This document shows positions 1-7,626 of a DNA stretch of 64,000 bases, in pieces. The notes beneath the pieces are model-generated. The model did no database searches, was not told where the DNA came from, and was given only the letters and a program-made list of their open reading frames with translations. Origin of the DNA: Gammaproteobacteria bacterium HGW-Gammaproteobacteria-1 (GTDB lineage Bacteria; Pseudomonadota; Gammaproteobacteria; Thiohalomonadales; Thiohalomonadaceae); assembly GCA_002840095.1 (NCBI GenBank), contig PGZL01000003.1:124001-188000 (forward strand), given 5' to 3'. Numbering within the stretch: the first letter of the stretch is position 1; every line of letters starts with the position of its first letter. The position numbers and the translations under genes are program-made.

Positions 1-1
1 G

Positions 2-463
2 CGCAAGGTGGAGTCCATCCGCCACGCCCTGGTGCTGCTGGGGCAGAAGAACATCCGCATCTGGCTCAACCTGATCGCGCTGTCCCAGTTGCAGGACAAA
101 AGCCTCGAGCTGATGGTGACCACGCTCACCCGCGCCAAGATGTGCGAGCTCATCGCTGTGGCCCGCAGCCAGGAGATGGAGAAGGACAAGTACTTCCTGG
201 CCGGCCTGTTTTCGTCCCTGGACGCCTTCGTCGATCTGCCGCTGGAGGAAATCATCGACTCGATTTCCCTGGCCGACGATATCGTGGCCGGAATCACCCG
301 CCGCAGCGGCCCCCTGGGCGAAGTGCTGAACATGGTGTTGCGCGCCGAGCGCGGCGATTGGAAGGGGATGAATCTGCTGGGCCTGAGCGCCGGCCAGATC
401 ACCGACTCCTATCTGGAATCCATCAGCTGGGCTGGGGGTATGACGCAGCTGCTGGCAGACTGA
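2..463 (+). CDS. HDOD-domain signalling protein, C-terminal part
   Basis: This open frame enters from the left edge and ends with TGA at 463, so only the last 153 residues or so are visible. The segment begins with a pattern typical of the HDOD (HD-related output) helical domain: an Ile/Arg/His-containing helix, the LLG turn, then the IRIWLNL helix and a Lys-Met-Cys-Glu-Leu region. In the family this domain is often fused behind an EAL domain in c-di-GMP-linked proteins of the YuxH/CdgJ type. Whether an EAL domain lies upstream cannot be seen. No HD metal-ligand pair is visible, as expected for HDOD. It is separated from the tmRNA terminator by about 85 bases and is convergent with it. HDOD assignment is fairly sure; partner domains and role are unknown. 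Confidence 0.7.
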   Translation, partial: RKVESIRHALVLLGQKNIRIWLNLIALSQLQDKSLELMVTTLTRAKMCELIAVARSQEMEKDKYFLAGLFSSLDAFVDLPLEEIIDSISLADDIVAGITRRSGPLGEVLNMVLRAERGDWKGMNLLGLSAGQITDSYLESISWAGGMTQLLAD

Positions 464-545
464 GGCAGCTCCGCAGCACGAATTCCGGCACGGACGCCGT
501 CCCCACAGCTATGGATCTGGGGAGGTTGAAGCGGTGGAGAGCTGA

Positions 546-573
546 AAACAAAGAGCCCGCATGAAGCGGGCTC
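546..573 (-). terminator. Rho-independent terminator of tmRNA
   Basis: Read on the minus strand, GAGCCCGC (573-566) pairs with GCGGGCTC (560-553) around a 5-base loop. A T-rich tail follows (552-546, TTTGTTT). It lies about 20 bases past the tmRNA CCA end, which is the expected position for ending the ssrA transcript. Confidence 0.8.
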
Positions 574-594
574 GCAGGGTGCTGCTCTTTGATA

Positions 595-956
595 TGGTGG
601 AGGCGGCGGGAATCGAACCCGCGTCCGCAAGTCCTCTGCCATTGGTTCTACATGCTTAGCCACGCCATTAATTTAACCGGCAGCAACCCGACGGGCAGGG
701 CGCACTGACGGCGAGTCCGGTAAGGTTTTAGCGACGCGGCCCCGAACAAACCTTGTCGCGATCCTGTGAGAGTCGACCCCTGATTGCGGACGCACAGGCA
801 CGTATCCGGTCAGAGGGCACCCTACTGGGTTTTAAGCAGCGAGTGCGTAGTTGTCGTCGTTGGCAACTATATGGTTTGCAGCTGGATTTACGAGGTAGTC
901 TGCGCCTCGGCATGCACCTCCGGTTTCGCAACCCACGTCGAAGCCAGGTCGCCCCC
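595..956 (-). ncRNA. ssrA: tmRNA (SsrA)
   Basis: tmRNA rescues ribosomes stalled on broken mRNAs and adds a degradation tag to the nascent chain. It works with SmpB, encoded just upstream on the same strand. The 3' end carries a tRNA-like T-arm (GGTTCGATTCC) and an encoded CCA at 597-595. The 5' GGGGGCG pairs with the 3' CGCCTCC as the acceptor stem, with one G-U pair, and CTGGCTTCGACG is the conserved 5' motif. The tag frame lies at 864-832 on the minus strand and reads ANDDNYALAA followed by TAA. This differs from the E. coli tag (ANDENYALAA) by one acidic residue. Length is 362 nt, normal for one-piece tmRNA. Confidence 0.96.
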
Positions 957-977
957 ATTGATGTCGGAACATTGGAG

Positions 978-1006
978 ATGATAGCGGCAGGAAAGTTCCC
1001 TGTCAC
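978..1006 (-). promoter_or_regulatory. Probable sigma-70 promoter of ssrA
   Basis: On the minus strand GTGACA (1006-1001) and TATCAT (983-978) are 17 bases apart. The -10 element lies 21 bases before the mature tmRNA 5' end. That leaves a short precursor leader, consistent with RNase P processing. Inferred from consensus only. Confidence 0.5.
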
Positions 1007-1025
1007 GGTAAAACGGCGGCAGCCG

Positions 1026-1511
1026 TCAGCGCGAGCTCTTCATCAGGCGCTGTTTCTCGCGCTGCCAGTCGCGGTCGCGCTCGACGTCGCGCTTGTCGTG
1101 GGCCTGCTTGCCCTTGGCAAGCCCCAGCTCGACCTTGCAGGTGCCGCGCTTCCAGTACAGCGACAGGGCGATGAGGGTATAGCCCTTGCGCTCCACGGCG
1201 CCGATGAGCTTGTCCAGTTCCTGGCGGTGCAGCAGCAGCTTGCGGGTGCGCTTGGGATCGGGCACGTAATGGGTGGACACCGTGGGCAGCGGGGTGATCA
1301 GGGCGCCCAGCAGCCAGGCCTCGTTATCCTTGATGATGACGTAGCTGTCCACCAGCTGGACGCGGCCGGCGCGCAGGCTCTTGACCTCCCAGCCTTCCAG
1401 CGCGATGCCGGCCTCCATGCGATCTTCGATGAAGAAGTCGTGGCGCGCCTTTTTGTTGGCGGCGATGGTGCTGGTGCCGGCGCCTTTGGTGGTTGAGCTC
1501 TGTTTCGACAT
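1026..1511 (-). CDS. smpB: SsrA-binding protein SmpB
   Basis: SmpB binds the tRNA-like domain of tmRNA and delivers it to the stalled ribosome in the cytoplasm. The 161-residue product is a normal family length. An N-terminal Ser/Thr-rich tail is followed by the OB-fold core, with the conserved [22 protein letters not shown] stretch (residues 20-41 or so) and the KSLRAGR loop. The C-terminal basic helix ([20 protein letters not shown]) is the part that enters the mRNA channel in known SmpB structures. It lies 69 bases upstream of ssrA on the same strand, so the two partners are adjacent. It is divergent from the sodium symporter gene. Confidence 0.96.
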   Translation of the reverse strand: MSKQSSTTKGAGTSTIAANKKARHDFFIEDRMEAGIALEGWEVKSLRAGRVQLVDSYVIIKDNEAWLLGALITPLPTVSTHYVPDPKRTRKLLLHRQELDKLIGAVERKGYTLIALSLYWKRGTCKVELGLAKGKQAHDKRDVERDRDWQREKQRLMKSSR

Positions 1512-1617
1512 GGGGCGGCATTATACGGGGCTGTCTGGGCGGAAGCGATCGGCATCTGTTGAGGCGCGTGGCGAATTCACCGACAATTGCGCCGATTCGG
1601 GGAAAACGGGGAGAACC

Positions 1618-3006
1618 ATGAAGTCATCGAGGGAGCCCATACACGGTCAGTGGTCGTCGCGCTGGGCCTTCGTACTGGCCGCCACCGGTTCGGCGGTGGG
1701 GCTGGGTAATATCTGGAAATTCCCCTACATCACCGGCGAGAACGGCGGCGGCGCCTTCGTCCTGCTGTACCTGGTGTGCATCGTCCTTATCGGCATCCCC
1801 ATCATGATGGCCGAGATCATGCTCGGCCGCCGCGGCCGGCGCAGCCCCATCAACACCATGCGCCATCTGGCCCAGGAGGAGGGGCGCCACGGCGGGTGGC
1901 GCTATCTGGGCTGGCTGGGCATTCTGTCGGGCTTCCTGATCCTGTCCTATTACAGCGTCATCGCCGGCTGGGCCCTGGCGTACCTGGTACGCACCGCCGG
2001 GGGCGTTTTCACCGGGCTGACCGCGGACGGCGTCAACAACATCTTCTACAGCCTGGTGGCCGACCCGGAGCGGCTGCTGGCCTGGCATACGGTGTTCATG
2101 GTGATGACCATGGTGGTGGTGGCGCGCGGGGTGCGCAGCGGCCTGGAGCGTGCCGTACGCTACCTGATGCCGCTGCTGCTGGTGTTGCTGCTGGTGCTGG
2201 TGGGCTACGCCATGAACACCGGGGCCTTTCAGCAGTCGCTGGTATTCCTGTTCAGTCCGGACTTCAGCAAGCTCACCCCCAACAGCGTGCTGATCGCCAT
2301 GGGCCATGCCTTCTTCACCCTGAGCCTGGGCATGGGCGCGATCATGGTGTACGGCTCCTATCTGCCGCGCCACGTGTCCATCACCCATGCCACCTTCACC
2401 ATCGCCGGCGCCGATACCCTGGTGGCGCTGCTGGCGGGCATGGCCATTTTTCCCATCGTCTTCGCCAACGGCCTGACGCCGGGCGCCGGCCCCGGACTGA
2501 TCTTCCAGACCCTGCCCATCGCCTTCGGTCGCATGCCGGGCGGGGAGTTCTTCGGGGCTCTGTTTTTCCTGCTGCTGATCTTCGCCGCCTGGACTTCGGC
2601 CATTTCCCTCATCGAGCCGCTGGTGGCCTATATGGTGGAGAATATGCGCATGAACCGGGTCATGGCCTCGGCCCTGGCCGGCGGCGTCACCTGGGTGCTG
2701 GGGCTGGGGACCATCTTCTCCTTCAACCTCTGGTCGGGCGAGCGCTACAAACTGTGGGGGCTCACCTTCTTCGACGTGCTCGATTACCTGACGGTCAACA
2801 TCATGCTGCCGCTGGGCGGCCTGTTGATTGCCGTGTTTGCCGTCTGGGCCATGCGGCGGGAGTCGTCCATCAGCGAACTGGGGATAGGCAACGGGCCGTT
2901 TTACCGGGGCTGGCGCTTCGTCGCCCGCTACATTACGCCGGTTGCCGTGCTACTCATCTTCCTGCATGCCATCGGCGTGCTCAAACCGTGGTTGAACCGT
3001 TTGTGA
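1618..3006 (+). CDS. Sodium-dependent transporter, neurotransmitter:sodium symporter (NSS) family
   Basis: This is an inner-membrane Na+-coupled symporter, probably for an amino acid or related solute. The product is 462 residues. TM1 carries the diagnostic GSAVGLGNIWKFPY motif (around residues 22-35), whose unwound region binds Na+ and substrate in LeuT-fold proteins. About eleven further hydrophobic segments follow. I chose the ATG at 1618 because GGGGAG stands six bases upstream and the NSS N-terminus begins right there. The open frame continues upstream over smpB but has no homology there. The stop codon overlaps the GTG start of ratA. The substrate cannot be told from sequence. Confidence 0.88.
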   Translation: MKSSREPIHGQWSSRWAFVLAATGSAVGLGNIWKFPYITGENGGGAFVLLYLVCIVLIGIPIMMAEIMLGRRGRRSPINTMRHLAQEEGRHGGWRYLGWLGILSGFLILSYYSVIAGWALAYLVRTAGGVFTGLTADGVNNIFYSLVADPERLLAWHTVFMVMTMVVVARGVRSGLERAVRYLMPLLLVLLLVLVGYAMNTGAFQQSLVFLFSPDFSKLTPNSVLIAMGHAFFTLSLGMGAIMVYGSYLPRHVSITHATFTIAGADTLVALLAGMAIFPIVFANGLTPGAGPGLIFQTLPIAFGRMPGGEFFGALFFLLLIFAAWTSAISLIEPLVAYMVENMRMNRVMASALAGGVTWVLGLGTIFSFNLWSGERYKLWGLTFFDVLDYLTVNIMLPLGGLLIAVFAVWAMRRESSISELGIGNGPFYRGWRFVARYITPVAVLLIFLHAIGVLKPWLNRL

Positions 3007-3440
3007 CGACGATACATAAAAGCGCGCTGGTGCCCTACAGCAGCAGCCAGATGTTCGCCCTGGTGAACGACATCGACGCCTATGCCAGCTTCCTGCCCTG
3101 GTGCCGCTCCAGCCGTGTGCTGTCGCGCAGCGAGGACGAGGTCAGGGCATCCATCGATATTGCCCACGGCGGGCTGCATAAGTCCTTCACCACGCTGAAC
3201 CGCCTGCAGCAGGACAAGATGATGGAAATGCGGCTGGTGGAAGGACCGTTTCGCCACCTGGAAGGGTACTGGCGCTTCGACATCCTCGGCGAGCAGGCCT
3301 GCAAGGTGTCGCTGGATCTCGATTTCGAGTTCTCCAGTCGCCTGGTCGGCCTGGCCATGGGGCCGATCTTTACCCAAATCGCCAATACTCTGGTTGATTC
3401 GTTCTGCAAACGTGCGCGGGAAGTGTATGGAAAACAATGA
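3003..3440 (+). CDS. ratA: Ribosome-associated START-like protein RatA (toxin-type)
   Basis: RatA (YfjG) is a START/Coq10-like helix-grip protein. In E. coli it binds the 50S subunit and blocks 70S formation; a role like eukaryotic Coq10 (quinone binding) has also been proposed. The 145-residue product shows the hallmark start S-A-L-V-P-Y-S, then LVNDIDAYASFLPWC and the C-terminal amphipathic helix. There is no ATG near the conserved N-terminus. The only fitting start is GTG at 3003, which overlaps the symporter stop (GTGA), so translation is probably coupled. It overlaps ratB by 14 bases, as in many gammaproteobacteria. The protein family is certain; its role as a toxin is not. Confidence 0.9.
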   Translation: MTTIHKSALVPYSSSQMFALVNDIDAYASFLPWCRSSRVLSRSEDEVRASIDIAHGGLHKSFTTLNRLQQDKMMEMRLVEGPFRHLEGYWRFDILGEQACKVSLDLDFEFSSRLVGLAMGPIFTQIANTLVDSFCKRAREVYGKQ

Positions 3441-3756
3441 GCATATTCAGGTTGAGGTGGCTTACGCGCTGCCCGACGTACAGGAGATCGTGACGGTCGA
3501 GGTGGAGGCCGGGGCGACGCTGCGGCAGGCCATCGAGCGTTCCGGCCTGCTGAACCGTTATCCGGAAATCGATCTGGCGGTGAACAAGGTGGGTATCTTC
3601 GGCCGTCTGGCCAAGCAGGACGAGGTTCTGCGGGCGCGGGACCGGGTGGAAATCTATCGCGTTCTCATCGCCGATCCCAAGGAGGTGCGCAAGCAGCGCG
3701 CCGCCGAAGGCAAGCGGATGAAGAAGGGCGGCGGTGACACAGAAGAGGCGGGTTGA
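3427..3756 (+). CDS. ratB: RatB/RnfH family ubiquitin-like protein
   Basis: This 109-residue protein has a beta-grasp (ubiquitin/ThiS-like) fold and is paired with ratA across gammaproteobacteria. Its biochemical role is unknown. Diagnostic segments are VEVAYALPDVQEIVTVEVEAG near the N-terminus and DRVEIYRVLIADPKEVRKQRA near the C-terminus, ending in a basic tail. The ATG at 3427 lies inside the end of ratA (14-base overlap), which implies coupled translation. An upstream ATG at 3394 would add eleven residues not seen in the family. It is convergent with bamE. Confidence 0.92.
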   Translation: MENNEHIQVEVAYALPDVQEIVTVEVEAGATLRQAIERSGLLNRYPEIDLAVNKVGIFGRLAKQDEVLRARDRVEIYRVLIADPKEVRKQRAAEGKRMKKGGGDTEEAG

Positions 3757-3821
3757 AAGCCCTGCTCCGGCATGGAGTATTTTTCTCCGCGGCTTCGCGG
3801 CAGATTGGTTTTCCGGGTGCG

Positions 3822-4157
3822 CTATTGCGCAGTCTTTTCCGGATACTCGGCCGGCGGCACCGCGCCGTGGGTTTCGATGCGGCTCAGGCGCTCGCCGTCG
3901 AAATACAGGGTGGCGCCGTGGCGCACGGTGTCCTCGCGTCCCGGCGTCAGGCTGTAGTAGTAGTCCCAGCGGCTCTGGTGGAAGGGATCGGTGAGCATGG
4001 GCGATCCCATGACGAACAGAATCTGCCGCTTGTCCATGCCTATCTTCAGCTGCGCCAGCTTGTCCTGGGTCACCATATTTCCCTGTTGGATATCGGGCTT
4101 ATAGGCGCAGGCGGAGAGGGCGGCACACAAGGTTAAACAAATGAGAATCTTTTGCAT
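3822..4157 (-). CDS. bamE: Outer membrane assembly lipoprotein BamE
   Basis: BamE (SmpA) is a small outer-membrane lipoprotein of the BAM complex, which inserts beta-barrel proteins. The 111-residue product opens with a short signal peptide and a lipobox (L-S-A-C, Cys17). The SmpA/OmlA core follows: a Gly-Met-x-x-x-x-Val/Ile helix, then V-M-G-S-P, and WDYYYSLTPG in the second strand. The gene is divergent from fur, 65 bases away, the same arrangement as in Pseudomonas and relatives. Confidence 0.93.
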   Translation of the reverse strand: MQKILICLTLCAALSACAYKPDIQQGNMVTQDKLAQLKIGMDKRQILFVMGSPMLTDPFHQSRWDYYYSLTPGREDTVRHGATLYFDGERLSRIETHGAVPPAEYPEKTAQ

Positions 4158-4222
4158 TGTTGTTCAGGGCTGCGTTATCGTTGCCCCATGATACTCCAAG
4201 TCACACTGCGTACGAGAAGGAA

Positions 4223-4648
4223 ATGGATAGTCAGTTTCTGAAAAAGGTGGGGCTGAAGGCGACTCTGCCGCGCATCAAGATTCTGGAAATCCTGGAGTCC
4301 GGCGGCACCGCGCGCCACATGAGCGCCGAAGACGTATACAAGGCCCTGCTGGAACACGGCGAGGACGTGGGGCTGGCCACGGTTTACCGCGTGCTGACCC
4401 AGTTCGAGCAGGCCGGCATCCTCACCCGTCATCACTTCGAGGGCGGCCAGTCGGTGTTCGAGATGGATGAGGGGCGGCACCACGACCACATCCTCTGCAC
4501 CAAATGCGGCCGGGTCGATGAGTTTTTCGATCCCACCATCGAAGAGCGGCAGAAGGCCATTGCCGACAAGTTCGGTTATTCCATGACCGACCACAGCCTG
4601 TACATCTACGGTATCTGCAAGGACTGCCGGAAGAAGGAAAAGGCCTGA
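4223..4648 (+). CDS. fur: Ferric uptake regulator Fur
   Basis: Fur is a dimeric metal-dependent repressor that senses cytoplasmic Fe(II). The 141-residue product has an N-terminal winged helix with LATVYRVLTQFEQAG as recognition helix (residues 51-65). It has the HHDH metal site at 86-89, and the two zinc-binding Cys pairs Cys92/Cys95 and Cys132/Cys135. The ATG at 4223 follows GAAGGAA. A longer frame reaching 4157 has no homology in its first 22 residues. It is divergent from bamE and convergent with recN. Confidence 0.95.
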   Translation: MDSQFLKKVGLKATLPRIKILEILESGGTARHMSAEDVYKALLEHGEDVGLATVYRVLTQFEQAGILTRHHFEGGQSVFEMDEGRHHDHILCTKCGRVDEFFDPTIEERQKAIADKFGYSMTDHSLYIYGICKDCRKKEKA

Positions 4649-4656
4649 GGCAGGGG

Positions 4657-4703
4657 GCGCACCGCGCACCGTTTCCTCGAGACGCTCTTGGTGCGCGGTG
4701 CGC
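4657..4703. repeat. Perfect inverted repeat between fur and recN
   Basis: GCGCACCGCGCACC at 4657-4670 is exactly complementary to GGTGCGCGGTGCGC at 4690-4703, with 19 bases between. No T-run follows on either strand, so it is not a classical terminator, although it sits between convergent genes. The core GCACCGCGCAC recurs as a hairpin at 54179-54205, which suggests a dispersed element. Confidence 0.85.
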
Positions 4704-4715
4704 ACCCTCCGGTGG

Positions 4716-6443
4716 TCAGGCCGGCGCGCCTTTCTTTCGACCCTTGCCCCTCGCACCTCGTTCCTGGCCTTGGGCCTGCGACAGGGACAGCATCTCCCGC
4801 GCATGGGACAGGGTCTGCTCGGTGATGGTCATGCCGCCCAGCATGCGCGCGATTTCCTCCACCCGTTCCTCGGTGCTCAGCGTCTTTACCGCACTGCGGG
4901 TGTTTTCACCCTTGCTCTGCTTGCTTACCTGCAGGTGCTGATGACCCTGGGCCGCGACCTGGGGCTGGTGAGTGACGCACAGCACCTGGCGCTCGCCGCC
5001 CAGGGTGTGCAGCTGCCTGCCCACCATCTCCGCCACGCCGCCGCCGACGCCGACATCCACTTCGTCGAAGATCAGGGTGGGGATGCTGCCGCGGCCGGCG
5101 CTGATGACCTGGATGGCCAGGCTGATGCGTGACAGCTCGCCGCCGGAGGCGACCTTGCTCAGGGGCTTGAGCGGCTGGCCCGGATTGGCGGTGACCAGCA
5201 GTTCCACCCGTTCCATGCCGTGCGGCGCGGGCTCGTCGTTGTCCAGTGCCTCCAGCGCCACCTCGAAGCGGCCGCCCTTCATGCCCAGCTGCGCCATGTT
5301 GGCGCTGACCTGTTCGCCCAGCGTCTTCGCCGCCTTGCCGCGGCCGGCGGAAAGCTGTGCGGCCAGTTTCAGGTAGTCGTCGCGACAGCGCCTGATCTCG
5401 GCCTCCAGGCCGTCGAGGCGCTGGCCGGCCTGTTCCAGCTCCGCCAGTTCGTGTTGCAGCTGTTCCAGCAGGGCCGGCAGCCCGTCTCCCCCGCAACGGT
5501 GTTTGCGCGCCAGTTCCTGCACGGCGGCAAGACGCTGTTCCACCCAGTTGACCCGCTCCGGGTCGAGATCGGCACGATCCAGATAGTGGCGCAATTCGCC
5601 GGCGGCCTCGCGCGCCTGGATGGAGGCGCCTTCCAGCAGTTCGCAGGCACCGGCCAGGGCGGCGTCGATGGTCTGCAGGTCGCGTAGCTCGTTCAGGGTG
5701 CGGCCGAGCAGGCTGACGATGGCCAGTTCATCGCCTTCGTAAAGCAGGTCGAGGGCGCGCTGGGCGCCTTCCTGCAGGCGGCTGGCATTGGCCAGGCGGC
5801 CGTGTTCTTCCTCCAGGGTGTGCAGTTCGTCGGCACTGAGGCCCAGGGCCTCCAGCTCACCCACCTGGTAGCGCAGCAGTTCCAGGCGCGAGTCGCGTTC
5901 GCCGGCGGCGCGGCTCAGGCGTTCCAGCTCCTGTTGCAGTTCGTGCCAGCGGCGGTAGGCGGCGCTTACCTGGTCGACCAGGGGTTGGTGGCCGGCATAG
6001 GCGTCGAGCAGCTGGCGTTGCAGGTCGCGCTTGAGCAGCGACTGGTGGGCGTGCTGGCCGTGGATGTCCACCAGCTGCTCGCCCAGTTCGCGCAGGCTCT
6101 GCACCGGTGCCGGCTGGCCGTTGATATAGCCGCGGGAGCCGCCGTCGGCGCTCACCGTGCGGCGCAGGATGCACTCGCCGTCGAGGTTGAGTTCCCGCTC
6201 TTCCAGCCATTGACCCACGGCGGTCAGTCCGCTGACCTCGAAGGTGGCGCTGATCTCGGCGCGGTCGCAGCCGGCGCGCACGGTGCCGCTGTCGGCGCGA
6301 TCGCCCAGTACCAGGCCCAGGGCGTCGAGCAGGATGGATTTGCCGGCGCCGGTTTCGCCGGTGAGCACGGTCATGCCGGGGACGAACTCCAGTTCCAGGT
6401 GTTCGACCAGGGCGAAATTGCGGATGGCGAGGTGCTTGAGCAT
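4716..6443 (-). CDS. recN: DNA repair protein RecN
   Basis: RecN is an SMC-like ATPase that acts in double-strand break repair on the nucleoid. The 575-residue product has Walker A GETGAGKS at residues 29-36. Long Glu/Leu/Arg-rich coiled-coil arms span roughly 150-370. The signature SGGELSR and Walker B LIFDEVDVGVGG lie in the C-terminal half. The tail is unusually basic (GARGKGRKKG). The start ATG at 6443 matches the family start MLKHLAIRNFAL. LexA control is usual for recN, but I could not recognise a convincing SOS box in the upstream gap, which holds an inverted repeat array. Confidence 0.95.
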   Translation of the reverse strand: MLKHLAIRNFALVEHLELEFVPGMTVLTGETGAGKSILLDALGLVLGDRADSGTVRAGCDRAEISATFEVSGLTAVGQWLEERELNLDGECILRRTVSADGGSRGYINGQPAPVQSLRELGEQLVDIHGQHAHQSLLKRDLQRQLLDAYAGHQPLVDQVSAAYRRWHELQQELERLSRAAGERDSRLELLRYQVGELEALGLSADELHTLEEEHGRLANASRLQEGAQRALDLLYEGDELAIVSLLGRTLNELRDLQTIDAALAGACELLEGASIQAREAAGELRHYLDRADLDPERVNWVEQRLAAVQELARKHRCGGDGLPALLEQLQHELAELEQAGQRLDGLEAEIRRCRDDYLKLAAQLSAGRGKAAKTLGEQVSANMAQLGMKGGRFEVALEALDNDEPAPHGMERVELLVTANPGQPLKPLSKVASGGELSRISLAIQVISAGRGSIPTLIFDEVDVGVGGGVAEMVGRQLHTLGGERQVLCVTHQPQVAAQGHQHLQVSKQSKGENTRSAVKTLSTEERVEEIARMLGGMTITEQTLSHAREMLSLSQAQGQERGARGKGRKKGAPA

Positions 6444-6457
6444 GGGAGTGGAGAACT

Positions 6458-6572
6458 AGTCCGCAAATGAACGCGAATGAACGCGAATGGGTAATTCCAG
6501 TCGGCATATGCAGCTAAGCCGCATACACGCGTCAAGGGATTTATTGGCGTTCTTTGCGTTCATTTGCGGACT
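6458..6572. repeat. Spaced inverted repeat array between recN and nadK
   Basis: The left arm (6458-6490) starts AGTCCGCAAATGAACGC and continues as direct repeats of the 10-mer GAATGAACGC. The right arm (6546-6572) ends GCGTTCATTTGCGGACT, the exact complement of the first 17 bases. About 55 unstructured bases lie between. It fills nearly the whole nadK-recN gap (6444-6587). Its layout matches the other intergenic arrays in the window. Confidence 0.85.
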
Positions 6573-6587
6573 GAATTCTTTGCCAAA

Positions 6588-7457
6588 TCAACCCCAGTTC
6601 AGCTTGTTGCGCAGGATGTGGAAGTGGTCGTGATCCACCGGGTGGATCAGGCGGACCTTGTGCTCGGCCTTGCGCACCCGTACCCGGTCGCCGGCCATCA
6701 GGCCGAAGTTGATCTGGCCGTCGCAGGTGACCTGGGCGTGGGAGTGGCCGGAGCCGCGCACGATGATTTCAATGATATTGCCGCCGTCCACCACGATGGG
6801 GCGGTTGCTCATGGTGTGGGGGCAGATGGGCACCAGCACGATGGCGTTGAGGCAGGGTTGCAGGATCGGGCCGCCGCCGGACAGGGCATAGGCCGTGGAG
6901 CCGGTGGGGGTGGAGACGATCAGGCCGTCGGAGCGCAGGTTGTTTAGAAAGTGGCCGTTGACGTAGGTTTCCGTCTCCAGCATGCGCGCCACGTCCCACT
7001 TGTGCACCACCACGTCGTTGAGGGCGACGCTTTCATTGATGTGTTCGCCGTCGCGCAGCACGGTGCAGTGCAGGAGGAAACGCTCGTCCTCGTTGTACTG
7101 GCCGGCAAGGATTTCGCTCAGCTTCTCCTCCATCTCCGCCGGGGAGACGTCGGTGAGAAAACCGAGGTGGCCCTGGTTGACGCCCACCAGGGCGATATCG
7201 AAGGGTGCGAGGGAGCGGGCGGCGTTGAGCAGGGTGCCGTCACCGCCGACCACGATGGCGAGGTCGCACTCCTGGCCCAGGGTTTCGCGGTTGGCGACGT
7301 TCAGGCCGTGGCCGGTCCACACCTCCGCCGTCGCCTCGTCCAGCATGACCTCGATCTGGCGGGCGGCAAGGTAGTCGGCCAGCACCTTGAGGGTGGCCCC
7401 CACCGTGGGGTCGGCGTACTTGCCGATGATCCCTGCGCGCTTGAAAGTGTCCGCCAT
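6588..7457 (-). CDS. nadK: NAD kinase
   Basis: NAD kinase phosphorylates NAD+ to NADP+ with ATP in the cytosol. The 289-residue product contains the catalytic GGDGT motif at residues 71-75 (Asp73), N-x-L-R-S-D-G, and STPTGSTAYALSGGGPI, all diagnostic of the family. I chose the ATG at 7457 because the protein then begins MADTFKRAGIIGK, as in relatives. The frame is open further upstream, but that would run through the hrcA promoter and CIRCE region. It is divergent from hrcA. Confidence 0.94.
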   Translation of the reverse strand: MADTFKRAGIIGKYADPTVGATLKVLADYLAARQIEVMLDEATAEVWTGHGLNVANRETLGQECDLAIVVGGDGTLLNAARSLAPFDIALVGVNQGHLGFLTDVSPAEMEEKLSEILAGQYNEDERFLLHCTVLRDGEHINESVALNDVVVHKWDVARMLETETYVNGHFLNNLRSDGLIVSTPTGSTAYALSGGGPILQPCLNAIVLVPICPHTMSNRPIVVDGGNIIEIIVRGSGHSHAQVTCDGQINFGLMAGDRVRVRKAEHKVRLIHPVDHDHFHILRNKLNWG

Positions 7458-7527
7458 CGTCGTCTCCGGAAAAATGGCGCTAACGTTAACATGGCGGCCG
7501 TCCTGCGCCAACCGCCGTCCGGCCGCC

Positions 7528-7555
7528 TTGACACCTGTTTCACGGGCTTGATAAT
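7528..7555 (+). promoter_or_regulatory. Sigma-70 promoter of hrcA
   Basis: TTGACA (7528-7533) and GATAAT (7550-7555) are 16 bases apart. Predicted initiation falls at or just before the CIRCE element at 7564-7590, so HrcA bound there would block this promoter. Recognised from consensus and context. Confidence 0.7.
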
Positions 7556-7563
7556 TTGCCCCG

Positions 7564-7590
7564 TTAGCACTCATATAAGAAGAGTGCTAA
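7564..7590 (+). promoter_or_regulatory. CIRCE operator (HrcA binding site)
   Basis: TTAGCACTC, nine bases, GAGTGCTAA is a perfect match to the CIRCE consensus. It lies 36 bases before the hrcA ATG, just downstream of a good sigma-70 promoter. HrcA therefore very likely represses its own gene and any read-through into grpE-dnaK-dnaJ. Confidence 0.97.
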
Positions 7591-7626
7591 GCCGATGGCC
7601 TACCTTCCGACGAAAACGCAGGCGAA

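Noticed and set aside
753-1496. Plus-strand open frame across tmRNA and smpB
   Set aside because: It covers a structured RNA gene and the opposite strand of smpB and has no protein-like motifs.
1776-3002. Upstream extension of the ratA reading frame through the symporter gene
   Set aside because: The sequence is a frame shadow of the symporter. RatA homology begins at the GTG at 3003.
3770-3821. Terminator between ratB and bamE
   Set aside because: A CCGCG/CGCGG hairpin exists, but no T-run follows on either strand.
7458-7574. N-terminal extension of NadK across the hrcA promoter
   Set aside because: It would cover the sigma-70 promoter and part of CIRCE, and NAD kinases start at the ATG at 7457.
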